Under the pieces are notes generated by a model. That model searched no databases. It was not told where the DNA came from and was given only the letters and a program-made list of their open reading frames with translations. A stretch of DNA of 64,000 bases from Nautilus pompilius (taxonomy: Eukaryota; Mollusca; Cephalopoda; Nautilida; Nautilidae): contig JACATO010002451.1 of assembly GCA_018389105.1 (NCBI GenBank), positions 3,426,501 through 3,490,500 of the forward strand. The letters run 5' to 3'. Below are positions 47,322 through 59,300 of the stretch, one piece after another (position 1 is the stretch's first letter; each line of letters starts with the position of its first letter). Position numbers and translations under genes: made by a program.

Positions 47322-50300
47322 GTAAGAACTGGGAGGCATCACCAAAGGATTAACCTGTTTTGATGCTGAAAGTGATTTTAAAAAATACAATCATATGTAG
47401 CAAAGTATATTTAGATAATAAGTTATGATGAAGGAAATGTAACTAATTTTCTTGCATGTTTTACTTTTCATGTATACTCACATTCCTCAAAGTTTAAGTG
47501 TCAATTTATCTTACTGGAGAAAAAAAAATTGGCATTTCAAACTAACTTAGAAGAAAGGTTATCATATACTTGATATTTAATCTAAGGTATGTGGATTCAC
47601 AACTTTTTGTTTATGGTTTCCATGGTAACCTTGCAAGCTAGCCCACAGTGGCAATTTTCTTAAATCTTCATCTTTTTTTTAAAATCTGAAGACACTTATT
47701 TGCAGTTTTCATTGTTTTACATTTTTAGGCATTTTCTTGATTTTAAAAAAATTTTTCAAATAACAAAATTTACCATATTTGTCTCCAAACTTCCAAACTA
47801 ATTATAGATTACATTTTATCTATGGCATTGGATTTGACATGCATTGGTCAGACTACATTTCAGTTATTCGGATGAAAACAAGAAAATTATGGTTGCCAGA
47901 AAATGATAAATAACTTAAAATAGAATATTCAGGAAAAATACTAGAAAATGCAAATAGTCATTGTAATACATAATCCATACTTATGTTCATTGTTTCTTTT
48001 CCACTACAGGAATTGAATATCCACTTATGAAGCAAGTAGACACCTAAGCTAAGAAATATCACCTTAAAATTTCTTTCAGTACCTTGAAGGGCATTTGACC
48101 AAATCTGCATAACAAAGGCTTTATTTGTATTAGCTCTGTATATCAAAGTATCAGTGTTTTTGTTAATAATAATACAAGACCACATCAGTAGTACACCCCC
48201 TCCCAGATAACAGCTCTTATTATTGTCTAATAGCATGCACCATTTAAGCAGGCAGTCTGTAGTTTGAACAAAAGTTTTGTTTGGTGGACATGACCTTTAC
48301 TAATAAAAAAGAATAATTTTATTTATATTGGTGATTGATGATGAAATCTAGAATGAACAGTCTGTTATCTCCAGGTGTTAGTTCTCCCACTATCACACTA
48401 TTAGATCATTTATTTTCCTGTGATCTGTTTTACAAGTTTTCTTTTGTAGTATGCTGGATAGAGCACTGTTAAGTAATGGCGGAATTAAGGCGCAAAAAGA
48501 AGTACTTGAAATATTAAGATAAGAAGAATGTTTACAATTTTAAAACATGAAGTTTGTTTAAATAAGATGCTTCTTTTTTATTTGTTTCTTAAATTCTGTA
48601 AATTATCTAATGGAAAGTAGGAAGTATGACAAGAAATTTTAAGGGAGCAAGAATAAAGAAAGTTATTATATAATCTAACTATGTTATGATTGGGTGAAAA
48701 ATTGATTGCAAAAAAAAATTGAGATTAACAATTCGAAAGGAAAACTGATTTTTTTTAAAATATCTAATGTCATTTTTTAAATTAAATTTCTGTCTTTTTT
48801 TTTTTTTTAGATTAAGTGAAATTTAAGCAAACTATATATTTGTGCATTGAGTTTTTTTTTTTTAATGAACTACTGTGGTTTTATGCAGGGAAGGATAATT
48901 TTGTCCCAAATTTACTTACTAGTAAGAAAATTACTCGTGTCTCTGAAAAATAGCTGTGTTTAGTGTGCTTTTTAAAAATACAGAAATGTTAAGATAAAGT
49001 CTTGTTTTGAATTTGTTGCTTTAATACCTATAATATTATGGAACAAATGCACTTTTTTCTTGAAGTAGCATCCCTTAGACTTTAATGATGAGTTAGATAA
49101 GGAATATTACATTTGTTTGTTTTTTTTCAAAAAACCTAAAAATTCATTAATTATATTAACAGTGCCCTGTCATATTAATTTGACAACCCCAATAAATGAA
49201 TGTATCATCTACATATTTCAGGTGTGATTATATACACAGCTGTATATATTGGATGTTTAGGTAGGAAAATAACCAGTGTGCACTATCACCATGCCAAAAA
49301 CAGGTGGATGCCATGATATTTCTGTTTACCTGGGGTTGTGTTAGAGGCCATTTAAAGTTTAGCCAATTGATGACAGTATGCCAAAAATCTCTACTTTTCT
49401 TGTGTATCTGTGGTCAATATTATTTCTTAGTTCACTGAGGCAGATGTTACTACTACAGCAAAGTGATATGGAAGGTCTTCAGTAGTGATGCTTCAACTAG
49501 AATGTACTTTCCACATTCACCATCAATATCCTGTTGCTGATGTTCTTTGTACAACAAAAATGAGCTAAACAATAGTCCAATGTTATCTCAGGCTTGACAA
49601 CAGGTGTGTAGCACAAAAAAATTCCTTTTCTCTGTTAGGAATAAAGTGTTCAGAAGATATGTCCAGCAGGACCTTTGAGTATTAGTGGTGTATGCTGTTC
49701 TGATGAGTCCAAGTTTCAGCAATTCAGAGCTGCATCTGAGTTTGAAGACCTAATAGGACCTTAAACCTGGTTGTCTTCAACCTATGGTCGAGTATGTAGA
49801 CAGCTGTGTCATGGTATGGGCTGCAATCTGATACGATAGCAGGCAAAACTGGTAGTGTCTGCTGAAGAAATTCTCATTTCTGCGAGATACATTACAATTT
49901 TAAAGATGAATCTTACTATTGTAACAACAAGGCATAGTGAGGTTCTCATGCTTATGTTCTTTAGGATGGCACTACATGCCACACCTATCATGTGATCAGA
50001 TTGGAAGAGGAATCAGGGCATTCTACTTCCCTAGATAACCCAAAGCTCTGAAGTAAATTCAAAAATCTTAGTTGTTAGCTGAGAGCAACTTGGACCAGAC
50101 CATGGTATATAATCTTATTGATTCAAGGACAAACAAGGTACTTAAAAAGAATGTCGGTCTTCTGCTTATCTTTATTTGTCATTTTCCACAACAAGCTAAG
50201 TTATTGTAATAACAGGTTTCCACAATATAATGGCAGGGCACTGTATAATAAATGTGCTGTAATGTAGTAGCATTGTTCAGTAATGTTCACTGTACATAGA

Positions 50301-53300
50301 GACCACCAGTGTAATTGCTTTGTTCTCCTACAAACTGGTGATGTTTTACAAGAAAGTAGAGGGATAGTTCAGGTATTTCCCATCACTTTTAGGCAATTTC
50401 CGGTTTTCGGATTGTGCATGGCTTGGCTTGTTGGTTGCCATGTTTTGATGTAGTTTATCTTTCGACTCACGAAAATCTTTATGTTCAAAGAGCCATCCCC
50501 CCTACCAACACACACCGCACCTCTATTTGAGGATGTTTCTTAAGTGAAGTGATCATATCTAGGAAAATGACTTGGAGATTGTTAGTTTTTTTTCTTCAAT
50601 AATTGGGAAATTGTAGATTTATTACATTTTCTTATAAAGCCAGGGTCAGGAAAATAAAACTTTTCTGTTTCAAACCTATCAAACTTTGGCAGCATGTTGT
50701 TGGTATTTTCTAGACTTGTTCTCTACTAACAAATCTACATATTCAGTCAAATTCAGTCTGGTGCTGTATCAATAGTATCCTTTGTCAGCTCTTTTTTAAA
50801 CCTACCAATTTCTTGCCTTTGCAGAGGTCTGCCCTGGTGTGGTAGAGTGATTGACCCCTGAGGGACAGAACACAGAAATCTGTGGGATGGGCAGTGAGAT
50901 AAAAACTTCTAAGTACAAAATAAGAAGAAGAAGCAATGGCATTCATAAGTTTTCTGAACTAGATTATGTCCCTTGGTATCTAAATCTGCAGTGTGCTAGA
51001 AAGTTAATTCTGTTCGAGAATAAAGAAAACTATAAAAACATTTGTTTCTTGGGTGATTTCTAAAAATATTTTATTTATTAGTTTTATTCTTTTTTTTTTA
51101 CTCTTAAATTTTTTAATGTTCTCTCTTAGATATGGATTTGCCAGGCAGCTTATATGACACATTTTCATAGAGATGTTTTAATAAATATCAGTCTGAATGA
51201 TAAATTTTAGTAAAATAAAATTGCCAGGATTTTTTAATATTGATTATTATCTTTTTTTAAAATGAGTTATTGTGATCTAGTCATCTTTGAACCTGATAGA
51301 TTTTAACGACTGAAAATAATTAGTAAGTTACAGCTCGAGGAAAGAACAACACTTTCATCTGCCTGTCTGGCCATGCCTAAAATAATATGCTTGTATATGG
51401 GACAGAAATTCACTCTTTGGTTTCTCTCTCTCTTTATTTTGGATTATTAATAAAAAAAATTTTTTTATTGTTTGCAGGAAAAGATCCCATTTAAATCTTT
51501 GAATGATGATTACTGTGACTGTAAAGATTTCTCTGATGAGCCAGGGACTGCAGCCTGCCATAACTCTAAGTATGTGCAGCTTTGATTCCTGTAAGATGTT
51601 GAATTGTTTGGCACGTTTGTTTTGAAATAATCACCCCTCCCCCATGTCTGTTTGTCTCTTTTTAATGTATCATTTTGTACAATTAAATTTGTTTACGCAT
51701 TGTTTGCTAAAATATATAACTCAGTGAGCAAGTCACTAGCTGATGTTTGCTTTGTGCATTGGAGGGGTTTTCACATCTTAACGTTTAATTTAGTTCAGTA
51801 GCTAGCTACAAGTGGGCAGGAAACACGGTGGCTGATGCAGAGGTCCCAGGGATAACAAATGCCGTTAATATGATTTTTAAGATGATTAATGCTATCACTG
51901 TTAGTCTGAATTGCTGGTCATTTATTAACAATTCTGTTGATAAAAATATCTTTCTATATGCAATCATGCTGGAATCTTAGCTAACTTGTAGTTATGATGC
52001 TTTGTGTCAGTAATGGTAGTCAAAGAATGTGCTAAACTTGACGTTTTTAATCATTCAGAATATTCTGAATGTTTAACACCCAGAAACATTTTACTAAATC
52101 TTTGCGTTAATGAGAATAGTTTTTCAGCTGTCAAAGAATAAAGGAAACATTTAAAATTATGATATCCAAAATGGCACTGAGTAAGGATGAATATTGCACA
52201 CAAAACTGTTCTCTAAAAACTGAGGCTTGCTAGTGTTTCACATTTTTTCTCTATCCTTGCATGCTGCTATTTTTCACACCTTTTTTAAATTAATTTAAAA
52301 AAATTGTTTTTTTTTTGTTGTTGAAATGATATGTATGACTTTCCATCTGAAACCTTATTCTGGAGAAATTTTATTTTGTTACAATATTCTAAAATGAAAG
52401 ACAAAGCTCATGAATCTTCACTTGGAAAGCTTTAGTGTGTATGATATAAAATCTTGAATTCTGCTTGGTTGGTTTTTGGTGGAGCCAAGCCCATAATAAA
52501 ACAGTGTTGTATAAAGTCTAAGAAAATTAATTTTTTTTTCCAGAAAACTTATCAACCCTGAAAGTTTGATGGGTTTTTTTAAGTGCAGTATTCATAATAT
52601 TAATTAATTAATTAATTAAATTGAAAAGGTTGTTCTCAGATCTGTTGTATGTACTGTACTCCTTTGTAAATTATTTCCACATATATTATACCTATAATTA
52701 CAGGTGATTTTGAAGATAAAAAATACAACTCAAAATTACTCTTATTTTCATACGCTGCCTTGATATGGCTACTGCCCTTTAAATTATGTCAAGACATATC
52801 GGACTATAATTTGTTAACTGCTGTTTCCTGTGAGTAGATATAAAGTGAATATTAAATTAGTGATTCAATGACAACTGGGTAGAAACACTAAGAAAAATTG
52901 CAAAACTTTGTTTTACTTCAGTATGTAGAAAAACTATACTTGTGTGCTCTGTTTTCTTGTAATCAAGGAAAATCTAAAACTTGTCTACCCAGAGCTACAC
53001 TGGAAAATAGATAAATAAATGAAATCTTTTGAAATAAAAGGCCCTCTCTTACCCCCTTCTCTACAAATGCTTTGATTTTTTAAAATTATTTAATTACTCT
53101 GATGAATACTTCCTCAAGTAGGATCTTTATTTTTGACATTTTTTATCTTTATAAACTTAGGCAAAATTAACCTGGATTGTTAAGCATTCTGTTTTGGGTT
53201 TTATCCACTAGGACTGCTCAAAATTTTGTATTCTCAGGTTCTATTGCAAGTATCAGTTTAAGATGATCAAACCTCAAGCAGTTTCCTCAAGCAAAGTGAA

Positions 53301-56300
53301 TGATGGAATTTGTGATTGCTGTGATGGTAGTGATGAATGGTTTGGCATGTTGGTTCCCAAGGAAATACGGATCTCTGGTAAGCAACAATGATCATAGCTG
53401 CTACTGCTTCTGTGATTGGGTATAATTTCACCCACATGACAAAATGTAGCAAAATAGTATGGACTCTGAAGATTTGCCCTATTGATGTCTGTTTTTTATT
53501 TCCCGACAGCCAAGTGAATAACTTTGGCTTATATGTAAAGTTTGATATCATAGCTAGTTTTTTTTTTTTGTTTTTGTTTTTGTTTTTTTTAAAAAACCAG
53601 AAAATTTGAACATCACACATTGGAAAGCAATGTACCTTAATTATAATTTTAATCATTTTTTTAAAATATAGTATAATTTAAGAAATGAACTTGAAAGAAT
53701 AATTTTGGATTTCCAATGAACTACATTTTCAGACCACCCATGATTTTACCTCTCCTCTCCCCAAAGTTTGTATGTACAGCAAAATATAGATACATTGCAT
53801 AGACTATTGGAGAGTAGCGCTTAAGTGAACAGTTCACAGTATGGCACAATGATAAATTTTTGTGTCTTCCAACTTCCAGCATCATCAGTGCGAATGCAGG
53901 CACACACACCCTTTTAAGAGGATCTGGTGAATGATTCCCCAGAATATTTCGAAAAAAATAATGGAATTTCTGCATTTTAGGCCATGGATTAACTGCATCA
54001 GAAACTACTAATTTTATACCAATTTATGTTCAAATGATGCAAGAAACATTTCCATTCTCTTGTCTCTCACAAAATTTTTAAAAAAAATCACTGTATGCAG
54101 GCAGTAACAACTCCTACAGTACATCTCTACAACTGTAGGAAGTAGATTTCCTTGATGTCAGATCTGGCAGTGGATGGCTGGAGTCACAAGAGATGCTGTG
54201 CCATGTGGGTACCCTCTGCAACAGACAGCTCTGGTGGAGATCAAAGGAACTAATTGTGTGTGTGTGTGTGTGTGGTGTGAGTTGAAAGATTAATGTCACT
54301 TGACAGTAATCTTGACACTGGCCAGCTTTATGACCCCATTTGAGAATTGCTGATTTAAGTAGACCTTAATGAACAACAATGTATGGTTGGTTAAAAATAG
54401 TGTCTACCAGATGAATAGTTTTTATGGAATGTCAAAAAAAAATTTTTTTTTAATACATGTAGAAATTAGTTAAGCACCACACCACCCACCAGCTGTGAAA
54501 ATCTGTGAGTGTAAGAGAAAGAGGGAAAGATTACATGGCGTGTGAGTTCATGGTTGACGTGAGTTTGATTCTAGGCCGACTTGAAAACTACATAGATTCA
54601 CTATTTATGAAGTTAATCCTGACCTTGAATTTTTAATATTTACTTATTTAGAAATATTAAGAGTCATTTAGAACCAAAACACACTGTAGTTATCAGTGGC
54701 TTTGTTTTGAGTTGGAAATTTATTGAATATCTTAATATTATTATTTTTTTTGTTTTTCATTTGCTACAGAAAATGCAAAAGTTGGCTCAGTTTTCCACGC
54801 TCCATGCCAGAACAAATGTTCCAAGATTCTTGAACAACTACGAGAGAAGAAAAGACAAAATCGTATCGGGCATCAGATGAGGTTAATTTATCTCAAAGAT
54901 GCTGACAAGGTTAAAAATAAAGAAGTGCGTAGCCTTATTTTGATTTGTATAATTTTTTTTTCCATGGGGAAGAACTATAGGAAAGTTGTAGGAAAGAGTG
55001 ATTAAAGTGAATATATTAACTACTATAGATTCTGAAGATAAATTTCCTAATGTTAGGTAGACCTATTACAATTACAGATTCTTCATGTGAGGCTATGATG
55101 ACAAGTATGCTTGGCTAAACCAAAATTCTTTTTACACTTCAGTTATGAGGGGTTATGGTTGCTGCTGCATCAGCTGGTGTTTTGGTTACAAGTTAAACCA
55201 TAAAGAGAGTCTGAGAAATTGAAAAAATATGAAGAAATTTATTTAGAATGATAGATATTGTTTTCAAGATTTGTATATATGTGTATCTGTATAAACAGAC
55301 TCATCAAGCATAAAGCATATGATTTAATGAAAAATGTTTTTGAAATTTCTATGTACAGATTTTCTAACAGTTATATTCTTATTTACATGCAACTATATCC
55401 AGTAAAAAAACAGATTTATGTATGAAATATGGGATATTTCATTGGCAAGTCTACAATTTTAGCATGAACACTTAAAGCCAAGTAAAAGTGTTTGGTTTTA
55501 TGAAGTATTTATTAGCAAACATAATAAAGTAATTTTTTTCTTAAATCTGAAATTATAACACCAAAAATGTGTTAAAACTACAAAGTCTTGCTTTTTGTTA
55601 ATATTTTCACTTGTAACTTTTACTTTTCATGACTGCTTTGATTCTACCTGGCTAATGTTTTGTATGGTGAGATGTTTTCTCATCCTCCCTAATGATTTAT
55701 GCCAACTCTTCTCTATTCCTTAAATGATTATTTTTTTGCAATATGTTGCCCTATCACTGCCCATAGGTTTTCAGTTGGATTTGAATTAGAATTTCCAACA
55801 CAAAACCAATGAATTTTATTGTTCTAGAACCAAGACAGGCCCTTTTTTTGCCATGTGACTTGGTGCCTTAAAGATTAACGGTTACCATCTGGATGGTGTT
55901 TCTTAGCAGATTCTATAAAATTTGTTTTTAAAAGATTTAAATATAAATTTGTATCCATTGATGTCCCTTTTGCCTTTACTATTAGCAGAGAAATGGCACG
56001 TTCTGGATGCTTCTGGTTGGTAAAATACAGCTTGATTTCAATTTTTCACCTGATTTTCTTCTGACCTTCAAAACACCATAATTACCAAAAAATAAACTGA
56101 ACTTTCATCTGCCGATATCACTTTGCTTCAATCTTCTACTTAACAATTTTGGTGATTCTTACAAAAATAAAGTTTCTCTTGTCTTTGTATGGCAGAAAGT
56201 CCTGGCTTTTTAGCAAGGATATGTAATTTGAAGTCCATTCTTACCAGATACCTTCTAACAGAATTATCTGATATTATCTTGGTAATACTTCCTTTCTATT

Positions 56301-59300
56301 CTCTAGCTAATGTACCACTTAAGGCAAGCCTATTCTTTTCTTGAAACCCTGCCAAAACTCGTTCTTCCCTTGGTCCTAGGTTTTCTGTTGCTCTGCCTTG
56401 TTTTTAGGAGAAAAGTATTGTTTTCTTAATTATTTCAGTAATCCTGCCAAGAGTTTCTATTGGGAAACCAAGTTTTTCAACAATTGGAAAATTCCAGAAT
56501 ATTCTGGTTGATGCTAATGTTTCAATACCAATTTCAAACTACCATTTTTCTTGTATTTGGTGTTAGTTCTGCAAATTTTAAAAATCATATGAATAGGGAA
56601 AGAAGTTTCATTGCTGAACAATTGTTGCACATTTAGATTGAAGGTTTTTTGTCTAACATATTGAAAATTACTGAGTGGACCAAATTCACTGGCCACAGTT
56701 GTATATGTCTCATTATAATACAAACAAGCAATAGTCATTACATGTTTATAGTAAAACTGTTAATCTACATTAGTATAGGAGGTTAGAGTATCCAATTATC
56801 CACATTTGTTTATCTGTAAAGGTTAGGGTTCCAACTAAAAGTCCTATGAACAGAAATTGTAAACTGAAAAATAAAGAAACTAAATTTATCCTATAAATGT
56901 GAGACAATCTGTCCATTTTTCTTTCTGTTGTAATATGCTGTCAAAAATAACTACTAGGCAAATGTCAACTAGATGTTGACTGTGCAGATACTCAAAAGAA
57001 CTACAAATGTCATGATCAGGGGAATAACCTCAGCTCTTGTTATTTGAACCGTCTTATCTGTATCTTGGCTGGGACTTCAAAAAAATTAAATTGTGATGAA
57101 TAATCGGCATATAATCAATGCACAATCGTTTTTGGGCCATCTCTTAAGTATTAAAATATTGTAAGGTACTTTGATCTCCTGGGTTTGAAGTTCAGTTACT
57201 ACTTTGAATATTCTTAATCTAAATAATTTTCTGCATATTATCTTTAATCACAATAATGATAATTTTTTTTTAATTTAAAAATTAATATTCAAATGGGGAG
57301 GGTTAACAAAGAAAACTATTTTGCAACAAAGGTAAATTATCAAACATTTGTAACATTTCTACTTATTTGGTGGTTAAAATTATTTTAAAATTTAAATCTG
57401 GATTTTAAAAATTGTCGCTTTTAACTTGGTGAGAAATCAGGATCTTCCCTCAGCAGTTCCCTAAAACAAAAAATTAAAATCTTGGCACAATTACTTTTTT
57501 TCATTTTTATTGTATTCCCCCATTAGCAGTTGGTAAACATGCTTCTTATCTACCTGAAAGTGGAACAGGTGGGGGGATATCAGCATTGCCCCTCTTATCT
57601 TTGTTGATTCTCATCACCAATGGTAAAGAGAAACCCTATTACCCCTGTTTCATACCATTATTAATCTGAATCTGATAGTTTAGCCACCTTCACTTAGCTT
57701 TGTGTCTCATTTCAGTTCTATGGCCCGCATGGGATATTCTACAAACTTAGCCAGAGTTGTTTTAAATACACATTAGGCAGCTACAACTATGAAGTGTGTC
57801 CTTTCAAGGCTATCAGGCAGCAGAAGTTTCCACAGCCATCTATACTTCTGGGAAAGTCTCCATCCTGGGAGCACAGGAAGCCAGAAAACTATGTTCTGAA
57901 GATGGTGCATGGTGATTCAAAACTGTGCGCTCCGGGTCAAGAACGTCAGACAAAAGTAAGTAGTGCACCATCCTGCTATTTTGTGCCATAGAATGGTTAG
58001 GAGATTTTAAAATGAAGGGGTACTAGGGATCAGCTTACACCTAGGTTAAAATAAGTTTTTTTTTATATTAGATTTTAGTCTTCCCATGGTTTGAATTACA
58101 AATTACAGCATGGCATTATTTAGAAAACATTTAGATTTTTTGGAGCTGCTAAAGAAAGGAAACCTAAGAACACAAATCTGTTGGTTTAAGTCAAAAAAAA
58201 AATAAACATAAGGAGTTTAATTTTTAATATATCAGAGAAAATAAGAAAAAGAAACTTGGCTTTTGGAAGGGAGGGGGGTGAAAAAAGAAAAAAATATACC
58301 TACCTAGGAATGAGCATTTAGCCAATCATCATGTATGTTATGATTTATGAGATGGACTTCAGCTATACTAAAATGTAATAAATTAGGATAATTCTGAGAA
58401 TTTTTCAGTTATCAGCCTCAAAGGGAACAAACATCTACACAGCTATCAATGCTGTGTATTTCTAATATTAGTTCTCTCAATTAAGAGCATAAAGGTGGCC
58501 CCTATTTATATAAATGGATTTCTCTGGTCTATTGGAGCAGTAATAGGAGGTTTTAAGTGTAATTTGGGAAATTTCCAGCAAAAGTTCTAATTTGATATTT
58601 GTAGGTTGAAGAAGAAAATTTAGGAGCATATGGTGGAGACAGCAGGATTAGGAAAAGAGTAAACTGGCAAAAATCCCCTGTTTACAAGCTTTTGAGAATT
58701 TTAAAAAAATATTTGATGCATATTATACTTTATATTTATGGATGGCATAATCATAACATTGTAGTAGATTGGACAGAAATCTGGTATCCACAGTGTTAAC
58801 CTTTAGCTCAGATACCCATAGCAAAATAGCTGTTGAGATCTTTTAATTACCCAAAACCACCATAAAAGTGATCAGAAGTCCTGTTTAGCTTTGTTTGTAA
58901 ATTTATTTGTTCATATTTAAATCAATAGAAATAATGGGGATGTTTGTACTCACTGACCAGCGCAATGATTGTGCTTTTCCTGAATGTTCTAAGCCTTCAC
59001 TGTTAAATTCTTAGCCTGTCCAGTTTTTGTTGAATTGAGCTGAACCCAACAATCTTTGAAATTCCAACTAAAGTAATATTAAAAAATGTGAGCATTACCT
59101 TCACTTATTATTGTTTGGTAGGAAATATTTAAACAATGAATGTAAGAGGGAATAGACTTTGCATAAATTTAAATTTGGCTATTACACTTTAATACAGCAG
59201 CTCTCAGTTTTTTTCCTCTTAATGTGACCCCATTAACAGATTCTTGTGTATCAGCTTCCACTACCATCAACGAAAGCTGAAGGTGTGCATGCACCCTGCC

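Larger units (their letters stand above)
47322..51477 (+). other. Glucosidase 2 beta-like intron A (4.2 kb)
   Basis: AT-rich intron with an RFX-type X-box near its start and a Tc1 remnant at 49.4-50.2 kb. Otherwise no recognised gene; a 70-codon frame at 50851-51063 has no motif. Confidence 0.6.

Noticed and set aside
47322..47363. Read-through of exon A past its donor
   Set aside because: The frame continues to 47363, but the glucosidase II beta family match stops exactly at a GTAAGA donor and resumes at 51478.
54255..54274. (TG)n run as a regulatory element
   Set aside because: Ordinary microsatellite inside a MITE copy; nothing else supports a function.
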